From: BCD1 sp965230565
Lineage (GTDB): Bacteria > Bacteroidota > Bacteroidia > Chitinophagales > Saprospiraceae
Direction: 5' to 3'
NCBI GenBank assembly: GCA_965230565.1
Contig: CBDDLH010000015.1
Coordinates: 558,001-622,000, forward strand
Length of the DNA stretch: 64,000 nucleotides
Below are positions 59,100 through 64,000 of the stretch, in pieces. The notes under the pieces were generated by a model. That model did not search any database. It saw nothing but the letters and a program-made list of their open reading frames with translations, and was not told where the DNA came from. Position 1 is the first letter of the stretch; the number at the start of each line of letters is the position of its first letter. The position numbers were made by a program, and so were the translations under genes.

Positions 59100-61184
59100 A
59101 TGAACTGGAGACCCATCCCTTTTGTCAGACTTTTAATCCCGCTGATTGCAGGCATTGTACTGCAGGAATTTACTCAAATCACTGCAGGCATTTTTTACCC
59201 GGTAGTAGGATTGACCATCATTCTCCTGGCAGTAACTGTACTCGCCGGGGTACGGTTCAAAAGGAAAAATCGTTGGATCTTTGGTGCATCGGCTCATTTG
59301 TTTCTCATGAGTTTCGGCATATGCCTGCATTATTTCCATCAGGAAAACAATCAACCTCATCACTTCGGGGAATATGTTGGACAACAATGCCAATTTATCG
59401 GAACAGTAAAAAACATCGCTCCAAAGGGAAAAAATTATCAGGCCATTCTTCAGGTTTTCAGCCTTGGAAAAGATAGTCTGCAACCTGCATCCGGGCAATT
59501 ACTTGCCTATATGCCCATAGACACCTTCCGCCAAAAACCTACCATTGGCGATACACTCCTGTGCAAAGCCTACCTTTCCTCTCCCCAAGGCGCCCTGAAT
59601 CCAAAAGCCTTCAATTATGCCCATTTCCTGCACACCCGGAATATCCATTTCACAGCCTATATCAAATCTGAAAATTGGCAGAAGGTCAATCAAAGCAATC
59701 CTTTTTCCCTGATTGGATTTTCTCAAAATATTCAAAATAAATGTCTGACCATCCTCCAAAAACATCTTCCAACAGAGCGGGAAAGAGCCGTTGCATCAGC
59801 ATTGATCCTCGGCTATAAACCTGACCTAAGCCAGGAGACAAAAGCCGCCTATTCCAACACGGGAGCCATGCACGTGCTGGCCGTTTCCGGTTTACATACA
59901 GGTTTCATTTACATAATTGTAATGATGTTTCTCAACAAAATCCCCATTAGAAATTCAACATGGCTGGTATTAAAAACAGCTTTGCTTATTGGCAGTCTGT
60001 GGTTATTCGCCCTTATTACAGGTGCAGCACCTTCCGTTCTGAGGTCAGCCACTATGTTTAGTTTTGTGGCCTTGGGAAAAGCCCTCAACCGGCAAGCCAA
60101 TATTTATAACACCCTGGCTGCTTCGGCTTTTTGCCTTTTATTGGTGAATCCGTTTTTAATTTTTGCTCCCGGGTTTCAATTATCCTATCTCGCCGTTGGG
60201 GGCATTGTCTATTTTCAGCCTTTGATTTATAAATTGAAATACTTCAAAAACAAGTTACCGGATTACCTTTGGAATTTAACTGCAGTTTCCTGTTCAGCTC
60301 AATTAAGTACCTTCCCGCTGAGTTTGTATTATTTTCATAAACTTCCCTTATACTTTTGGTTGTCGGGAATGATTGTCATACCTGCAGCGGCTTTGATCCT
60401 GCCACTTGGTTTGTTACTGTTCATGGTTGATAAGATTCCTCTGTTAGGATGGTTCATTGGCAAATTATTACATTTTGCAGTGTCTCTGATGAATTTCCTG
60501 GTATTTTCCATTCAGGACCTTCCGGGAACCATTTTGACCAAAACATGGGTCGGCCCAATTGGGTTAATCCTCATTTTTGGCAGTATAGCATCACTGGTAT
60601 ATACCATTGAACAAAAGAAAGCGAGAGGTTTCCTGGCAATCGGGGGCTTTTTATTACTGTTGTGCTTTGGAAACATCCACAACAGTTGGAACAGCATACA
60701 ACAAAAGAACATCACCATTTATCATCACAAAAAAGCCTCGATCATTGACCTGGTTGACGGCAAAAAGGTCTATACAATTTCATCTGAAATTCCCGGAAGC
60801 CCGGAGATCAAATACACAACTGTGTCACACCTCCAATACAGAGCAGTAAAAACCCAACATTTCCTCCAACCAGATAGTTTAACTATTGATTTTGAGCATC
60901 TTAGAGTTAAAAGTTATTATTACCAATTTTTTGATAAACATATATTTCTATTAAATAAAAATTCAATTTTACCTGACAACAAACTAAAAGTAGATTATTT
61001 ATTGGTTTCAGGTAATCCGGATTTTGATTTCGAAAAAGTGGATCAATCTATTGAATTTTCCACCCTCATCATCGATGCAACCAACCGGTTCTACTCTAGA
61101 GAAAGGTGGATTAAATACTGCCAAAAAAACGATCTGGAGTATTGGGATATCAGTCAAAAAGGTGCATTCACCTATGATTTTTGA
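59100..61184 (+). CDS. ComEC/Rec2-family DNA uptake channel protein
   Basis: 694 residues. An N-terminal membrane pair and DUF4131/OB-like domain (about 25-190) lead to the Competence domain with many helices ('RERAVASALILGYKPDLSQETKAAYSNTGAMHVLAVSGLHTGFIY' and 'LITGAAPSVLRSATMFSFVALG'). The C-terminal ~170 residues lack the HxHxDH metallo-beta-lactamase motif of long ComEC forms, as in many Bacteroidota. ComEC forms the inner-membrane channel for single-stranded DNA in natural transformation. It begins 33 bases after the GxxExxY element, which may have inserted just upstream. Confidence 0.92.
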   Translation: MNWRPIPFVRLLIPLIAGIVLQEFTQITAGIFYPVVGLTIILLAVTVLAGVRFKRKNRWIFGASAHLFLMSFGICLHYFHQENNQPHHFGEYVGQQCQFIGTVKNIAPKGKNYQAILQVFSLGKDSLQPASGQLLAYMPIDTFRQKPTIGDTLLCKAYLSSPQGALNPKAFNYAHFLHTRNIHFTAYIKSENWQKVNQSNPFSLIGFSQNIQNKCLTILQKHLPTERERAVASALILGYKPDLSQETKAAYSNTGAMHVLAVSGLHTGFIYIIVMMFLNKIPIRNSTWLVLKTALLIGSLWLFALITGAAPSVLRSATMFSFVALGKALNRQANIYNTLAASAFCLLLVNPFLIFAPGFQLSYLAVGGIVYFQPLIYKLKYFKNKLPDYLWNLTAVSCSAQLSTFPLSLYYFHKLPLYFWLSGMIVIPAAALILPLGLLLFMVDKIPLLGWFIGKLLHFAVSLMNFLVFSIQDLPGTILTKTWVGPIGLILIFGSIASLVYTIEQKKARGFLAIGGFLLLLCFGNIHNSWNSIQQKNITIYHHKKASIIDLVDGKKVYTISSEIPGSPEIKYTTVSHLQYRAVKTQHFLQPDSLTIDFEHLRVKSYYYQFFDKHIFLLNKNSILPDNKLKVDYLLVSGNPDFDFEKVDQSIEFSTLIIDATNRFYSRERWIKYCQKNDLEYWDISQKGAFTYDF

Positions 61185-61543
61185 GTATTTTTCTGAAAAT
61201 AATATTCCACGGCATTCTTCACCTTGAATTTTAGCCAAAAAAAGCGTAAATTACCAACAGTCTCAATGGCTAATATTTTATGCTATATTGCCGGAAACAC
61301 CCTCCCATACTTTACCCCTTTCAACCTGGCCCATTCTGAAATACTTCACTACTCTCTTAATTGCCAATCACTCAATTGACAACAAGCGACCAAAAGGCCC
61401 AGTCCAAATTTGTTTTTATAAAACGACCATGATATTTATTAATCATAAACTTAACAGAAGGGAATGATTAAAATATATCATGGGACCTGCCTGCTGCAGG
61501 CAGGGAGCGCAGTGGTTACATCTGTGTAGAAAATTTTTAACAA
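61185..61543. other. 359-base intergenic region with one palindrome
   Basis: Holds the CCTGCCTGC palindrome (61486-61504). No promoter with both elements, RNA gene or additional ORF was recognised. Confidence 0.5.
61486..61504. repeat. Perfect palindrome CCTGCCTGC-T-GCAGGCAGG
   Basis: Nine-base arms around one base, 40 bases before the next gene; resembles the inverted repeat at 57002. Confidence 0.6.
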
Positions 61544-62317
61544 ATGAAAAAATCACAATCACGCACATCGACCTGGAAGGAAAAAGTATTCATCGCCCTG
61601 ATGATCTTTGAAGTTTTATCCCTGGCGTTAACCGCTCAGGATGCAGCAATTTTGGAAATATCCCCCTCAAAATCTCCGGTATTGGTTCACCAGGAGATGG
61701 ACTTCACAGCAACCTTAATAAACGAAGGGGAATTTACCTTGTACGATGGTGTCGTTGTATTTCAAGTCCTTAATGAGGAAGATATAATCTTTGAATACCA
61801 TCACCCAATTTTCGAATTAACTCCGGAACAACCGAAGATTTTTAATTCTTTTCCTGAAACCTGGACTCCATCTATCCCCGGAGACTACATCATCAGGACA
61901 GAAACATATTTCCATTTTGACAAAAATACGGTGAATAATGTCATGGAATCAACGCTGGAAGTAATTGCGGTTCCGGATAGTTTTAATCCTGATCAAGAGC
62001 ATTCAAACGCTGATGAAGCCTACCTGGTTTCTTTTAATAAAAATGACGAAAACCTCATTGAGTTAAAAATCCTCAACAACCCGGGTTCCATTTACGATCC
62101 GGTCAAAATTAAATTTGAGCTGCCAAACAGCAGATTTGTCGATGTCAAAATCTTTGATTTACGTGGTAAAAAGGTCTTTGAAAAAAGATTAGGCTATCTT
62201 TTTGAAGGCAACTACGAATACGAATTAATAGCAGACGGATTAAGCGGAGTGGGCAACTACGTCCTGGTACTCTTTGCGGAAGACCGCACTTCTACGGTGA
62301 TTTTTGTACGAATGTAA
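61544..62317 (+). CDS. Secreted CARDB-like protein with T9SS-like tail
   Basis: 257 residues. Signal peptide 'VFIALMIFEVLSLALTAQ'. Residues about 30-135 form a CARDB/Ig-like beta-sandwich ('ILEISPSKSPVLVHQEMDFTATLINEGEFTLYDG', 'WTPSIPGDYIIRTETYFHF'). The last ~80 residues ('IELKILNNPGSIYDPVKIKFELP', 'VDVKIFDLRGKKVFEKRLG', ending in 'TVIFVRM') resemble the Por sorting tail, although the leading YPNP motif is missing. Probably exported; function unknown. Followed by a strong terminator. Confidence 0.75.
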   Translation: MKKSQSRTSTWKEKVFIALMIFEVLSLALTAQDAAILEISPSKSPVLVHQEMDFTATLINEGEFTLYDGVVVFQVLNEEDIIFEYHHPIFELTPEQPKIFNSFPETWTPSIPGDYIIRTETYFHFDKNTVNNVMESTLEVIAVPDSFNPDQEHSNADEAYLVSFNKNDENLIELKILNNPGSIYDPVKIKFELPNSRFVDVKIFDLRGKKVFEKRLGYLFEGNYEYELIADGLSGVGNYVLVLFAEDRTSTVIFVRM

Positions 62318-62362
62318 TTCTATAACCCAAAGCCCTAACCAAACAAATATTCTTGACAGGAA

Positions 62363-62412
62363 GGAATGTCTCCCCGACAACCGGATGTTGCCGGGGGACA
62401 TTCTTTTTTTTT
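62363..62412 (+). terminator. Rho-independent terminator
   Basis: GAATGTCTCCCCGACAA pairs with TTGCCGGGGGACATTC around CCGGATG, followed by nine T. After the CARDB-like gene. Confidence 0.9.
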
Positions 62413-62428
62413 GTTGCTGACTTGCAGA

Positions 62429-62459
62429 TAAATACTATTTTTTGGAAAAATAGTATTTA
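62429..62459. repeat. AT-rich palindrome (AAATACTATTTTT family), copy 4
   Basis: Fourteen-base arms TAAATACTATTTTT and AAAAATAGTATTTA around TGG, between convergent genes. Confidence 0.85.
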
Positions 62460-62475
62460 AGCAGGTGATCAACAA

Positions 62476-63840
62476 TTATTTAATTTCAGGCGTATTCAAT
62501 TTGGCCAGTGAAGCTCTGATCTCTTCCGAAGTCACCTCGTGTTCTACCAATTTACCACTGAGATAATTATCATAAGCAGCCAGGTCAAGGTATCCATGTC
62601 CGCACAGGTGGATAAGAATAGTCTCTGACTTACCTTCCTCCTTGCATCGTTTGGCCTCATCAATAGCTGTGGCAATAGCATGGGTAGTTTCCGGTGCAGG
62701 AATAATACCTTCTGCTTTGGAAAACAGAACCCCTGCCTCGAAACACTCCACCTGGTGGTGTGACCTCGCCTCAATCAACTCATCATTTAGTAATTGACTA
62801 ACAAGCACTCCTGCTCCATGATAGCGCAAACCTCCTGCATGAATAGGCGCAGGAACAAAATCATGACCAAGGGTATACATCGGCAACAAGGGCGTCATGC
62901 CTACCGTGTCCCCAAAATCATAACGGAACACACCACGGGTAAGCTTAGGACAAGAAGCGGGCTCACTGGCAATACACCTGATGTTCTTACCTTCTTCAAG
63001 GTTCAACCTCAGGAAAGGAAAACTCATTCCCGCAAAATTGGAGCCTCCCCCAAAGGGTGCACAAATGATGTCCGGCATATCTCCGGCGATTTCCATTTGT
63101 TTGATGGCTTCCTGCCCAATCACGGTCTGGTGCATCAATACGTGATTGAGCACACTTCCGAGAGCATATTTGGTGTTTTCATCCCCGGCAGCCATTTCAA
63201 CAGCTTCAGAGATGGCTATTCCCAGGCTTCCCGGAGAATCGGGATCACCCGCCAGAATTTTACGACCAGCCTCCGTAGTATCTGTTGGAGAAGCAAAAAC
63301 ATTGGCTCCCCAGGTATTCATCATTACCTTACGGTATGGTTTCTGTTCATAACTGATCTTTACCATATAAACATCACATTCCAGCCCGAATTTGTTGCAG
63401 GCAAAACTCAAAGCACTCCCCCACTGTCCGGCACCGGTCTCAGTAGTGATCTTCTTTACCCCCTCTTTCATATTGTAATACGCCTGAGGAACAGCTGTAT
63501 TAGGTTTGTGTGATCCGCTGGGACTGACTCCTTCGTATTTGTAATAAATCTTGGCGGGAGTATCCAGCATTTTCTCAAGATTGTAGGCCCTGTACATTGG
63601 TGTCGGACGCCAAAGCTTATAAACATCTCTGACTTCTTCCGGAATCGGTATCCATTTGTCTGTACTTACCTCCTGCATGATCAGTGCCATAGGAAATAGT
63701 GGTGCAAGGGCTTCGGGGCCAATAGGCTCTCCGGTTCCGGGATGCAAAGGTGGAAGCGGTTTATTCGGCATATCCGCCGCAATGTTGTACCAGTTTTCAG
63801 GAATTTGACTTTCGTCCAAAAGGATCTTGTTGTTCTTCAT
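62476..63840 (-). CDS. trpB: TrpB2-type tryptophan synthase beta-like PLP enzyme
   Basis: 454 residues from ATG 63838-63840; an ATG two codons earlier is equally possible, while the much earlier in-frame ATG overlaps a promoter motif. The length and the N-terminus 'PENWYNIAADMPNKPLPPLHPGTGEPI' are of the TrpB2 subfamily. PLP-Lys is in 'EGVSPSGSHKPNTAVPQAYYN' and the phosphate-binding loop is 'CAPFGGGSNFAG'. It joins indole and serine to make tryptophan; TrpB2 enzymes often work without TrpA. No trp genes are adjacent. Confidence 0.95.
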   Translation of the reverse strand: MKNNKILLDESQIPENWYNIAADMPNKPLPPLHPGTGEPIGPEALAPLFPMALIMQEVSTDKWIPIPEEVRDVYKLWRPTPMYRAYNLEKMLDTPAKIYYKYEGVSPSGSHKPNTAVPQAYYNMKEGVKKITTETGAGQWGSALSFACNKFGLECDVYMVKISYEQKPYRKVMMNTWGANVFASPTDTTEAGRKILAGDPDSPGSLGIAISEAVEMAAGDENTKYALGSVLNHVLMHQTVIGQEAIKQMEIAGDMPDIICAPFGGGSNFAGMSFPFLRLNLEEGKNIRCIASEPASCPKLTRGVFRYDFGDTVGMTPLLPMYTLGHDFVPAPIHAGGLRYHGAGVLVSQLLNDELIEARSHHQVECFEAGVLFSKAEGIIPAPETTHAIATAIDEAKRCKEEGKSETILIHLCGHGYLDLAAYDNYLSGKLVEHEVTSEEIRASLAKLNTPEIK

Positions 63841-63885
63841 GGCCATTAAGTGTTTTATGTTTATTTCGAAGTAATTGAAGAACTC

Positions 63886-63893
63886 CAAATATA
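63886..63893 (-). promoter_or_regulatory. Candidate -7 element (TATATTTG) of the trpB2 gene
   Basis: Minus-strand TATATTTG, 45 bases before the chosen ATG; it excludes the longest possible N-terminus. -33 partner unclear. Confidence 0.45.
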
Positions 63894-64000
63894 GTTTCTT
63901 TCACAAAAAGAAGAAAGAATCAATTGCCATATTCAAACAAATTTTCCCTAATCAATACAATTGGCAAGTTTTGTTACTCAAACCATTCCGGATGATCCGT

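Overview
The window reads as one stretch of chromosome from a Bacteroidota bacterium, most likely of the Saprospiria (Saprospiraceae-like). The evidence is: proteins ending in type IX secretion (T9SS) sorting domains, including a CHU_C/gliding-motility type B end and Por-type tails; a PorE-like OmpA lipoprotein; a CzcA efflux pump fused to TolC; arsenosugar ArsS with its peroxidase partner; a SARP/BTAD regulator; promoters of the Bacteroidota type (TTG, about 19 bases, TAnnTTTG); and mostly weak Shine-Dalgarno sites. No tRNA, rRNA, CRISPR array, integrase or prophage block was seen. Only a small part of the sequence is obviously accessory, but intergenic repeats are unusually abundant.

Layout. 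1-3 kb: the end of a large Ig-repeat adhesin and a frameshifted polysaccharide flippase. 3-5.6 kb: a YfhO-like membrane protein. 5.9-12.6 kb: a minus-strand surface-glycan operon (SpsF-like cytidylyltransferase, pyruvyl transferase, NeuB-like synthase, PseG-like protein, a frameshifted capsule-type protein and a glycosyltransferase). 13-20.4 kb: an amidase, then a heavy-metal efflux operon (small His-rich protein, CzcA-TolC fusion, CzcB adaptor, CxxCH haem-binding protein). 20.4-24.3 kb: TrmH-type methyltransferase, a polytopic membrane protein and CTP synthase. 24.7-32 kb: PorE-like lipoprotein, a broken T9SS cargo gene framed by repeats, and two tandem solute-binding lipoproteins. 32-37 kb: TIGR01777 epimerase, RecR, and a minus-strand run of glutamine synthetase, a Kunitz-domain lipoprotein and a UMF1-type transporter. 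37.7-43 kb: a SARP-type regulator beside a DUF1508 (YegP-like) protein and an unknown 171-residue protein, then YhhN and CvpA. 43-50 kb: a secreted protein, SerA-type dehydrogenase, a winged-helix protein, a helical-repeat protein, a 71-residue double-glycine-leader peptide, a propeller lipoprotein and the ArsS/peroxidase pair. 50-57 kb: a second haem-binding protein, a large PNGase F-like/LamG T9SS protein, and a stress regulon (ECF sigma factor, membrane proteins, Hsp20) joined by a shared promoter motif. 57-64 kb: a beta-barrel-like protein, a GxxExxY nuclease-fold gene enclosed by terminal inverted repeats, ComEC, a small secreted protein and TrpB2.

The most noteworthy observations are: (i) the GxxExxY PD-(D/E)XK-type gene lying exactly between two 38-bp inverted repeats that match at 33 positions, with related solo copies elsewhere; (ii) a bacterial lipoprotein carrying a complete Kunitz/BPTI domain with a trypsin-type P1 lysine; (iii) an orphan RiPP-like precursor with a consensus promoter; (iv) an identical bipartite promoter (same 14-base spacer) before the ECF operon and the downstream membrane-protein/Hsp20 genes; and (v) several families of heptanucleotide tandem repeats and AT-rich palindromes filling gene borders.

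Four single-base frameshifts, each explained by one extra base in a run of three identical bases, break three genes. They look more like sequence errors than biology, but this cannot be settled from the sequence alone.
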